DNA of 23,033 nucleotides from NCBI GenBank assembly GCA_017993865.1, contig JAGOLU010000003.1, positions 1-23,033 on the forward strand, read 5' to 3'. The notes beneath the pieces are model-generated. The model had not been told where the DNA came from, ran no database searches, and saw nothing but the letters and a program-made list of their open reading frames with translations. Each line of letters starts with the position of its first letter. Within the stretch, counting starts at the first letter, position 1. Source of the DNA: Candidatus Woesebacteria bacterium. Lineage in GTDB: Bacteria; Patescibacteriota; Microgenomatia; UBA1406; GWC2-37-13. Below are positions 1-12,000 of this stretch, piece by piece. The position numbers and the translations under genes were made by a program.

Positions 1-20
1 AAGGATTCCTTGGATGGATT

Positions 21-3000
21 TTGCGTTCAGTAAATTTGCTCTCTCCAGATTATGCGATTACCCGATTCTTGAGGGAACGGCTTTTGGCAGTAGATGTGGT
101 GGTGAATTATATATTTAACAGCATTACGTACAAACCAAGTGATGATCAAAATTTGCTTATCCGTGCAGTGCATTTGTCAGAACTTCGGAAACATCCGCGC
201 TATCTTCGTCGTGTTACCCAAATTCTTAAAGATGTGCAGGCATTGGATCAGCAAGAATTAGTCACGCTCGCTCTGCGAGATGAAGCCAAACTTGGGAATG
301 TGGTGATAGCACTGTCTAGGAAAGGGAAAGATAAGGTGCTTGGTCATGATGAGATATATCGAGTAGTTACTACATACGATATACCATTTTTCTATATTGA
401 TAGCGGACATTATCCTATTGGTGACGACCTCAAATTATTTGCGGCTATTGTGAGTGGAAATTATCCATATGTCATGAATCATCTATCCGCTGAATTAGCT
501 TCGCGGGTACAACAGCCAACCGTACGTGTGCGAATTTTTGTTGCGGGGTTACTTTCACGTCCTATTGGCTGGATGAAAACGCACTTTGTATTGCGATTTG
601 GTGGTCCGAATTCACCTGACTATATCCAGAATCTGGTAATCCAGACACCATCTCAAATCGTACAAGATATATTTATTGAGGTGATGCGAGAGAATGGGAT
701 CATGCGATCGACGAGTGGGCATGCAGGCCAATTGATCCAACGAATACAAAAGATCAAACAAACACTAGGGTCACAAGATTTTATAGACCAAGATACACAA
801 ACAGATTTGAGTAGCACGATTCAATCAGCATTAGAAAAGATATTTATCATCTCCGCATGGGATCAAAAATATTTGGTACAGATCTCATCACTGTTGCAGG
901 CAAAGGTCGGCGGCTTAAAGCTTTCATTTAAAGAAAAGAGTTTGGTGACCGGTGCAAACCGTTCGTACTTTGCTGATGTTACCTATGGGGTAGGCGCAAA
1001 AGGAATACACATCGATAATACAGGATCGTTGATAGATCAACAGACAGGTGAAGTAGTGTTAGACCAAGAAACTGTGGATGCGATGCAAGCGGTGAATACG
1101 CTCTTACGAAGTCATAACATTGAGCCATATTTGACTCGTAGTGAAGGAGGGCTCCAAGGTGTTGTCAATGAACGTATTGTATTTTTGGTTAACTTGGAGC
1201 GTTTGTTGGATGTAACCAATACACTTGCTCGTATACGTGCACTTGTTTCTACCGCAGATGAAGCAAATACAAAACTTGGAACAAGTCCGAGCTCTCGAGC
1301 ACTCAGAGCACATACCAATAAAATCAAATCAATTCGTCAACAGATTGACGCATTGATCATGGAAACATATCCAGATTTTACCTCAGAAGAATTACGTCAG
1401 TGGAAGATAGATCACGGAGATATCGAACAACATTTACTGGGTGTGGCATCGGGCATGCTTCGACAACCAGATTTGATTGCGACAAATCCGGTGGGGAATG
1501 TGGTTGCCGGTGGACCATATGAATCCGCCCAAGCATATATCAACAGGTTGCGTGATGCAAAACAAGCAGCATCAGTTCAGAGTGTAAGACGATTATTCCA
1601 ACACCCTTTACAGTGGTTTGCCGATTTTCGTCGCGCGTATGCCGAACAGGCAATAGTCATAAACCGAGCATTTGATACGATACATGCATTTTCCGAAGTT
1701 GACGGACGATCATCCAACAACTTCAAACTATTAGGATTTATACCAGTTCCATGGTATTGGGAAGTAAATGGGAATCAAATCGCTAATCCAATTCGTGGGT
1801 TTATAGAGCCGGCACGTATCGGCACGGCAAAGCTCGTCCTCACATTAGGAGCAATGATAAATAAAACAGACACTACGAAGTTTTGGCTTACTTGGACAGA
1901 TCGCCCACGAGAGAGAATTCGTATAGGTTCAAACGGAGATGTATGGGTTGTTCCTGACTATACGCGTGGATATGCCATAGAACCAACGTTGCTTCGGGAA
2001 GGGGCATCCTATGTTATGTCTACGTCACTTGCAACTGTGCAAAAAGGGACTGATCTTCTCATAAATACCATAGCATCCGAAGTCACCGCATTGAATACGC
2101 TCATTGCAAATGGTCAGTATCATGATAAATCGACCTATACATTCATGGTTCAGGATGCCAACGAACAATACAGGATTTATCAAATTCCACGATTACATGT
2201 TTTTAAAGATGGTGAGCGAGTTCCATTGACTCCAGAAGAGTTAGTTGTAGCACTACAAGTCCAACTTTCACAAAAAGATAGTGGTGTGGTCGTGCCCGAT
2301 GATGTGATTGCAAGATTAGAGGACATTGGGGATAACGGAACGCATCGTGTTGGTGAAGCGGTTGCCCTCCCACGAGGCACAGATAAATTCATTGTTGATG
2401 CGATAAATCAGCTTGATGACATTTATTCTGTGAGAGATATAGCTGGTGGTGATCGAATCTTACCCGACAATGATTCATCCATCCGTACATTTGGCACTAT
2501 TGCCAGAAGTCATATGCGGATAAATGAAGGTTCGATTAATCGAAAAGTTAGTGACATGGCGCAAGAAGCACTATCCGTCATGGAAAAGTATGATGCTCGC
2601 TTAGAGGAAATTCCTGACACATACTCCTTTATGGCTGTGGATAAACCAAGTGCTGAGTCTGCCCATCATTATCTTTTGTATACGATACCTCGAGTAAAAA
2701 AAGTTGATAATAATGGCGTTTTAGAGAGTAAACCATTGTCCAAAGAGGAATTGTTGGACGAAATTACAAAAGCGCTCAATGATCCGAAAGCCGCTGAAGA
2801 ACTTAATAATAGAGACTACCTTGTTGCGTATAGTCAAGTCTTTAAGGGAGATATTTATCCTTTCAAAAATCGCGGTCCCGTGATCAATATTGTGGGGAAA
2901 CAGCAGTATTTTGTAAATCTTGATTATAAATCTGCACATACGTGGATCGACGCAGGAGATGTAAATGAATTTTTGACATCGGTGGTATCGAGTCGACTTC

Positions 3001-6000
3001 TAAAAACGAGGGTTAATTTAGGTGACGTCGACTCACCACAATCTACATTGATGCCACCGATTGGTCAGATTGCGAAACCAAAAGCTGACGATCATGCATT
3101 GCAGATTTCTATTCCTATCGCTGCGTTTGAACAAGCATTTTCTCAGGCTAAAAAGGATGAGGCTGGGAAAAGGGCGAATTTACCAACAGCAGATGTGGCC
3201 CTTATAAGTAGTCTCTCACAGGTACTTAACATGCCAGTAGGTATGTTTCTTGATGCTGTGCTTAATGATGGAAAACTTGATCCGAGAAATTTGGCGCCAC
3301 GTCCAATATTTGCTAACAAAGTTATGAGTCCTAATGCGCTTGATCTTCTTCGAAATGAGCAAGCGGATGCGCGGGCGGGTCATGGCATGATGGTGGGATT
3401 TGCTGTGGGAGTAGATGATCCACCGATTATCCACTGGATCATCAAACATGTTTTTGGTTGGCTCTTACCAGAACAGGACTTTTTCCGTCCTAAATTGATG
3501 TATTCACGTATCGTGACGTCAGGAGCGTTTTCTACAGCAATTGTAGGTGAGGAACGAGAAGCGGGAATAGTGCTTGGTGCTATCAAGCATCCATCGGAAT
3601 TCGTGGTGACATTACGATTGGGAAAAAATGCAGATAAAAAAGTTGTTAAAGCGTTTAATAATCTGAAAAATGACACGTATACACCAGCAGATCCAGTGGT
3701 GATGGAAAACGCGATGGTTGAGCTTCTGGAGCGTAATTCAGACCCGACTTACTTTGTAAAACAATTATTAGCATCCTTTGATGCACCGGCAAATCAAATA
3801 ATCACGCCGTTACGAAATAGCTGGATCAATGTCTTGATTCGGGCACAGAGAAACACAACTGGTACTATGTTGGCTACAGACTTGACTGCTCGAGTACCAA
3901 GAAAAGAAATAGAAGATTTGATTGAAAAAGCACTGTTGCGTCGGATGCGGATGCCGATACGGAGAGCACAGGAGATAGTTCAATCACAAGAAGTGAGTGT
4001 ATTGCTTGATCAATATATCGAAGGAATAGTGATGGAGGTAGGTTATAGAAGAGCATTGGTGAAAGAATATGCAGCAAACGCACCAACGATTATATCTGAT
4101 ACGGGAGATGTTCCTTCTCCACTTTTGGTAGCAAAAGGTGCACCAATAGAAATGGCTGATCGCCAGTATGCTCAGGAAGGAATCAGCATAAGTGAAAGTG
4201 CATCGACACAATATAGAGCAAATGAACGCAGACGTCAGTACCAGTTCACAGAAGGCTCACAAACTATACAATTCTTGCAATCCGAGGCTGAATCTGAACG
4301 AATCTCAGTCGTGCAAGGTGGGAGAAATGTGCAGTATTGGGACCCAGAAGAGGGAGATTTTGGCGCATGGATGACCCCTACGATTCGAGATGCGAATGGG
4401 TATCCCGTGCTTGATCGTGATGCATTTATCCGATTTTCGCCAAATGGGGTCATATATCAATTCCAACTGGTACAAAAGTATGATGACATGCGGGACACCC
4501 AAACGTTCGATCCATATTTGATTCGTTATGTACCTAGTGGATTCAATATCAACGCGCAAGCTATTCAAGCCGAAGACGTCAGCGAGACTTTGCCACCTGT
4601 TGAACAGGCGCCGGTGGCTACAGAAAAAGAAGTATTGAGCGATGAAAAACGTGCTGTAATAGCATTGTATTCGAATCAATGGAAAATGTTGGATCGTGCC
4701 ATTTCAGAGTTGCGAAGACGTAAAGGTGGCGACACTACCGTTGAAGATTTTCTCGCACTCCCAATCAACGGATCCACGGTATTCTTACAAGCGCGATCTG
4801 AAATCGTACTTAGATTGTTAGGTATCAGTGGGCTTAACAGACAAGAAGAAATGAATGAAGTCACCAAAAATGCATTGTATATAATTTTTGGTGAAAGAAT
4901 TTGGCCAGCAGTGAATGAAGCGGAACCTCCTCGAACTGTACAACCAGCAGTAGTTCCACAAGAGCCTTTAATGACTCAAATACGACGGATCAATGGACAA
5001 GTTGCAGGTTATGTACTAGCGGCACTTGCTGCTATTTCCCTTATCGTGGTTGTTGGTCTCCAGCAGATGCACATTATCGGTCCAGCACCTGCATTACCTA
5101 CATCAACACCATATGTATTCTCAACAACATCGACATCAATACCTACAGAATCGCATATATTTACCATCGAGCCCTCAGTAACTGCATTACCTGAAACTGA
5201 GGTACCTGTGACATCTACCAATATTCCTACACAAACTTCTGTTCCAGCAACTCCACCGGAAGCTGTTGAACTCAAAGCAATTCCTGAAGACATTCAGAGT
5301 CAAATAGAAGCATATACAATACTTTCTGTGGATCCAAATGTTGCTGCAAACCTCGACAAGGTGCTTGACGACAAGGGTATAGTTCTAGACACAACATCAA
5401 AGGATTTAGAAAAAAATCCAGCAGGAATCATCCGAACGACGATTCTCAATGAGAAATATGTTCCTGAGTCTAAACAAATGAGTTTCTGGCGCTTCTTGGC
5501 TGCGGTAGGAGCAGATCATATATTCCCGTACATTCCATCCGAAGTACCGAAGGCTTCTTATCAGAATCCCGCGGATTATACGAACCGTGGATTTACATTA
5601 TTTGAATGGATGTATCCATTTGGCTTCAATGGACGAGGTGATATTTTTGATGGATGGCGTAAATTTGCAAATGAACCAAAGGCGCGAGTCATGACACCGT
5701 ATACACGAATGTATATAGGCGATGACGTTTCTTTTAAAGATCTTGAGATTGGCACATTGTACGGAACGAGCAGTCAAGATGAGCATGACACCAAGTATGA
5801 ATGGATTTTTGGAGTCGTTGATGGGCCACAATATGATGGACGAGGCGAAGAATTTTTCCATTTCGTCTGGATGGACAACGAAGGCGAGATTCACGATGAA
5901 TGGTTGGATGAAACTGGGTTATATCTCCAAGTTGGTATACCGTTTGATAGATGGGTCATGATCAAACGAGCACCCGAGGTAAAAACCCAAGGTGGTGTGG

Positions 6001-9000
6001 TGGCTCCAGCAGCATTCGCTGCTATAATTCGTGCGTTTGGCGCAGTACAAGGCATGCTGAATGCATCAGGGTTACGTGTAGGCACATTATCAGATCAAGT
6101 GAAGAGGCAGGTTGCTGATTTAGTGAACAGAAAAACTGATGATTGTGGCATTGGGGGAGCGGGTGCAGGGCTTATAAAGCTCGCATTTGCACAGAGTCAG
6201 ACATACTGTATATCTCTGGGTGCAGGGGAGTATGTTGAGCAACGGCGCCCAGTCGGAGATCAACCAAGTATACGAAAACTTCCCGACAGCGGATTTTATC
6301 GAATATATCCAACAAAAGAAAAAGCAAGTGCCGCGGCTTCTATTGGTGATAAAAATACCGATACCCGTTATCAATTTGATAAAGATCATCGTATTTCTCG
6401 CGTACCTTCGGATTATGTCATTCTTTTATATGACACCGCTGGAAAACCTACAGCTACCATACAAGCAGCTTCAGTCATGAGGCAACTTGAGCAGACCACA
6501 GCGGCAGCCTTTGAGGCTAAAGAAGTGACGATCGCACAGGCAGCGCTTCCAGAAGAACGAAATCAAGATCTTGTAATACCTCCACCATCACACGGTATGC
6601 CTTTTGGTTGGAGTAGGACGACGTCAGGTATGAATGTGTCATATATTCTTCCGAATGGTGCTGTTATCACCATTGATGGGGTCAACAATCAGGAAGGGTA
6701 TACACGTGAACAACTATTACAAGCGTATGATGATCGTGCATTTGCAATTGCGAAGCTCGTTGAAGGGTTTGACCCGTCAGACTCGGTGAAATATCCTTCT
6801 GCAAAGAATAGAATCACTGCGCTAAATGCATTTATTGTTCAGTATCAAAATACACTCAAAGATCAGAAGAATGCTCCAAACTCCAGTGTGTCTATATCGA
6901 TTCCGTATAGAGATTCTACTAAGGAGCTTAGGATGCTTGATTACCATATTGGCGAGCACTATTCGCTCTATGTAACCCAAAAGGATGATTCTGTTACAGG
7001 TGGGAAGCTTCTTGAATTTCACGTTCCTGTGGAATTTACTTTGGATCAAGCAAAAGGGATATTTGCAACGTTATCGCGTGATGAGCAAGGAAGAGATGCA
7101 AAGCAGCAGTTTGCCAATTTTCTACTGGATTCAGAATATGGATTTAAAGCCGAACAAGATGCATACATATATTTTGCATGGTCTAAGCTAAGTGAGACTG
7201 AACGGGCGCTCTATCAGCGAAATGGTGGAAGTAATAGAGAGTTATCCGCACAAACTATCACTGATCCATCTGCAGTTCCAAATGTTGTAGACAGAGCGGT
7301 CTATCCAAAATCTAGATTTCTCAATGGTACAAAAGGATTTTGGTCGGTTATCAACACACAGGAGCGTAAAAACATCATAGCTTCGATATTACAAACCGCA
7401 AAGAATCCGACTGATGCACGAACAAATATAGTGGCACAATTGTATGTATGGGGTGCAACGAGCGCTGAAATAGGGGACGATGTACAGTTTCAAATCATAT
7501 TTGGAAATGATGACCCAGCATTTGTACAGAAAGCTCAACAATTATCGACCAAAGTAACCGCAGCTCCTGTAGATTCTGATACTGATGCGGTGATTAAGTC
7601 TGTGGATACAACAATTGGTCCTGCACTAGTCGCTATAGATGAGAGAAAGTCTGGTCTTGAACTTCGACTAATTACCAATGGTTTAAAATTACTCAAAAAT
7701 GGCATATTAGTTGATTCGAAAAGTGTATCTATATCGATCGGTGATCAAGTAGGTGTGGAGGGTAGCGACGTCGTCTATGAGATTGATTTAGATATCAAAA
7801 CTGGCAATATTCATCTTCGCGACACAAGGGCACTTCCCGAATTTTTCCCAAGAAATGTCCAAATTGAAGAGGAGCAAGCGGATACATCTGATGAATCAAA
7901 ACTCATTCCTATCGCTTTGGTCGCTGGAAGAAATGATGAAACAGGATCATTGATCGCACCGGCAAAGAATAAAAATCTTTTGGATTTGGTAAAAGTGTTT
8001 ATTCGTCGTGCATCTCCAGATGCCAAGAAGCTTTTTATCACAATTGGAAATCGTACAACCACGTCATTTGATAGCGATCAACTTGTAAACACGTTCGTCA
8101 ACCTGCCTAATTTGGAAACGGATGTATGGTATCCAATAGGGTATCGAAGTGGAAATGAGGACTTTGAATTAGGAAGAATAAAGCTCCTACGAGGTGGTGA
8201 AAATCCTGAAGTCGAAGTACGAATACCACCAACAGAAGAAGGTGTTGATGCAATACTCAATCCACCTTTCGTAACTAGATTTTTTAACATGATAACGAGC
8301 GGTCCCTTCAGTGTCAGGAATGGATTTATAAATGAACCTATTCTGATCAGAGGTTTGGGTAACATGTTCGGTAATACGGCATTTGAAAGATGGATGGCAG
8401 AAATTCGTGCGAACGTGTCACGTATTAGCACCATAGTGAATAATTGGATTATGCAGGTCGTTCGAGGTGTCGTCGAACGAATGAGCGTGCAACCTGAACA
8501 GGATTCACCAGATGCATTACCAACTGGTGAAGCACTTAATGATGGGGAACAAGCTATGTCATCTGGAGCCTCAAATGAACCACCAGAAGATGGTAACCCG
8601 TCGGGATCACAATCAAATTCCAATGAGCCGGAAAATAACGGGTCATCGACACAAAACACAAATGCATCTAACCAGACTCCAGATACAGAATTATTAGTTA
8701 TTCAGGGAGAACTTTCATTGCTGGGAGTGGGAATACCGGTGCTTATCGATACACCAGCAGATGAATTAGTGGAAAAACTACCAATCACTCAAGATCAAGT
8801 GATCGCAATTTCACCTGATGTGTTTGCAAAGACTCGAACCGGTAGTCGTCCATTTATCATAGGTGGAATTGGTTCGCTCGCGGATTTGGTTCTCCCCGTA
8901 GGTGATCTTGGTGGAGTTCGATTATCCGTTGCACTTGAGAATGGGAAGTGGGTATTAAATGGCATAAAGGGGATCACCATAGATGGAGCGCGCGTGGAAT

Positions 9001-12000
9001 CACAAGTAGTACTTGGTGCAGGGGATGTCCATACACTGATACTCAATGGGAAGTATCAAATTCAACTTCAAATCCCACCTGAAAATAATGTGTTGTTTAT
9101 CAGTCGGGTAGATGAAAATCCGAACCAAACTTTAGTGAGTGTGGGCACTGCTCAGGCTAATACTGAACAAGTGGTGGTAAGCCAAGACTCTATATTGTCT
9201 GTGGGATCTTCCGTAGAGATATATTCAATGACACAAGGTACACATGAAGGGGGAAAGATCTTGGGATCATTTGCCGGTGAGGATGGCGAGTATTGGCGTA
9301 TTTTGACGGATAAAAACGCAATCGTGGTGCTTCTGAAGAATCAAGTAAAGCCAATAGGATTTATACCTGAAGCTCCTCAATTATCTGAAGCGCTCAGGGA
9401 AGTATATACACCACTTCCTGATTCGTTAAATGAATTAGGTGCGATAGTAAATGCTGCAAGGGATCGGATTCTTGCAGATGTTACAGCACGCGTTACTGGT
9501 TCAACCTATTCCGAGTTAGAGGTAAAAGATGCATTAGTCTGGAGAATGCTGGACGAGGTACGTGGAAGCCAAAGTCTCTCAATGAGGGACGCCATAATTC
9601 ATGCGCCATCTGTGGCAAACGATTTACTACGTGTGATGAGAGACATTTCACCAAAGGATATGGAATCGGTAATTGCTCGTGCAAAGACAATTCCTGTGAC
9701 TCGCGTATGGCAAGAGAAGGGTATCACTTATGCTGAAGGGTTTATAGGTAGTTCGTCTATGCAGGGCGTCACATCTGTGAAGGGAACGCCAATACTCTAT
9801 GGTATACAGCTTTCTGCAGAGCAGCAAAGAGTATTTAGCAGTTCTGTAGATCAAGCGGCATATATACAGCGCTTAATAAGCACGATGCCGGAAGTCATGC
9901 TTATGGTTCCGGGAGCTGGAATGACTCGTGGTTCAGAAACACCAGCATTTGATAGCTTGCTATCCACTGGAGTAAAAGGTGCACGTGTAGTCATCGCGGT
10001 GTCCCTTGGGGGACTCGAAGGGACAAATCGAGAAGGCGTATCAAGCGGACATATAGAGAATGCCATCCAGCTTCGAGAAACTATTCGTGCGTTACATACT
10101 CTGTATGGATTTAACGAAAAGCGTTTGGCAATAATCGGTCATGATATAGGCGGGTTATATGTGTCACGTCTTGCAGCGGAAATGTCTGGGACTACTGATA
10201 AACAGCAACAGTATTGGAAGAAAATGAAATATGTAGGGATAGAACCATCGAGCGGTTCACCAGCTCAAGTGCACATGTTGTCAGGATTCAGAGGGTGGGT
10301 AGTACGACGAGTTATCGCTAACTCAGCATTGCCACAATTTGTGCGTGTGTGGTTTTTGCGTACTAATTTTGTACGTTTCTTAGGGTTTGAGCAGTCGGTA
10401 TTAGCAGATTTATCTCTTTTCACTCGTCAGATACAACTATTGTTGGCAAATACACCAGATGGATTTGCAGTGCTTGGAAAAGCTGATGCATATAGTGCAG
10501 GAAATGTGGCATGGTTTGTACCCAATAGTGATGCAGTAATGTCACGCAACGATTTGCTTGCATCGGCTAAAAGCGCCAATATTCCATTGTTTCAAGTAGA
10601 GGCAGGTGATGTGTCCAATACAGAGAGTTGGATGCAAATAGGTGAAACACTTGGTCGCATGTGGGCGGGAGCGAAAGCAGTGGATGCGCAGGTTGGATAT
10701 TCACCATTACGTGCACGGATTTTGACCTTAGGACTGGATACAAAAATGCGCACGGAAGCACTGGACATGTTGGACAATACAACCGAAGTGAAAGATATGC
10801 GATTGGCTCAACGCAGAAGTGGTGGGAAAGTGATGCCGAAAAAACCGACAAATTCTGCACATAGTCTTGAAGCATCCTCTTGGAAAATATATTCAAAATA
10901 TCTTCAAGGAGATCTATGGGAGAAATACGCAACGGAGTTGATGTCTATCCTTGGTAATTCCCGATTAACCAGAGAGGCAATGCGCACACAGGTGGTAGCT
11001 CTCATGAAGCGATTTGATCAGGAAGCATCAGATTTATTCAGTCATGCACGTCGTGAATATGTCCCTGCGCTTATCGCGCAAATAACTGCAGAAAATATAC
11101 AAAGACCTCCGGAAGAACTCTCTGCTGTAGTGAGGGCGGTATACGACTCGTATATGGTGTATGGAGGATCCGGTTCTGATGCGATAAATTTGATTAAATC
11201 GATATTTAAGGGAGGATCAAACTTTGGGACATCGCGCGAAAACGGTTCAGACGTTTACTCAGGAATCGATGAAAGTAAGGGAGATAAACTGTTGGATTTA
11301 CGTCATCCAAATGCTACGGCAATTGCCAAAACAGTCATTTTAGAAGGATATAAACAAATGATTCATGTATTTGGCATACGAAAGATATCGTTTACTTTAG
11401 CATCAAAAACGGTCATACAATATGATGATATTTTGCCTGAGTTGGCAGTGTATGTTCAGCAGTGGAATATAGATCATCCCGATGATCCTGTGATTCTCGC
11501 AGTTGATGCGGTGCAAACATTTGGTCGTGCACCACTGTGGGAAACGTTTAAGTGGATGACTGTACCCGGTATTTCTGCTGTAGTGCACAGTGGATCAAAA
11601 GCTGCAGAAGGTCCCGCACATGCAGGGTTTTTGAATGTGACCGCGTATGGTCGACAATTTTTGAAACCTCAATATCAGGGAGATGCATTGCGAAGAGCAG
11701 ATTTGGATATATTTGCACGTCTTCACATATCTGACTTATTGCGCATTGTAGGGAATATGCGTGCTATTCGCGCAATGTGGGCGCTTGGAGAAAACTACCA
11801 ACTGCATAGTCCGTTAGCAAAAGCTGCAGCAGATGGGTATTACGAATTTTTCAAGCGATTTGGATTTAATCCGTTACAAGAAATTGGGCTTGAGACGGAA
11901 AAAACACTTGTCTCCATGTTGTCTTGGGAGCCAGATCGATCGATAGATTTCAAAAAGACGATAAAGAATTGGGAAAAATCAGGATTTATCGTAGGCGGAC

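Larger units (their letters stand above)
21..4997 (+). other. N-terminal region (residues 1-1659), no recognised domain
   Basis: This Cys-free stretch precedes the first membrane helix. It mixes amphipathic helices with short beta-rich pieces, such as the aromatic stretch near residues 570-640 (WYWEVNG, then WLTWTDRPRERIRIGSNGDVWVV). It has no long hydrophobic segment, so it is probably soluble and lies on one side of the membrane. Two related segments near residues 706-741 and 868-911 are listed separately. A hydrophobic patch around residues 1125-1145 (PPIIHWIIKHVFGWLLP) could associate with a membrane but is short. Residues 1380-1650 are charged and largely helical, leading up to the helix. 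I can assign no enzymatic function. Confidence 0.5.

Noticed and set aside
14..118. ATG with AAGGA nine bases or so upstream, giving a 34-codon frame in another phase
   Set aside because: It ends at TAA 116-118 and shows no recognisable protein, while the long frame is open through the same bases. It is most likely chance, though it could be revisited if the upstream sequence is seen.
1095..1193. Amidase_3-like string (residues about 359-391: L-T-R, then N-E-R-I-V-F-L-V-N)
   Set aside because: It resembles the middle of N-acetylmuramoyl-L-alanine amidases, but the D-P-G-H-G-G zinc-binding start and the later catalytic Glu are not visible, so I do not call it.
8078..8659. Minus-strand open frame of 193 codons, the longest antisense frame
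   Set aside because: It lies wholly inside the giant gene over the low-complexity linker. Its translation is S/P/T-rich as expected for the antisense of that composition, and no independent start signal stands out.
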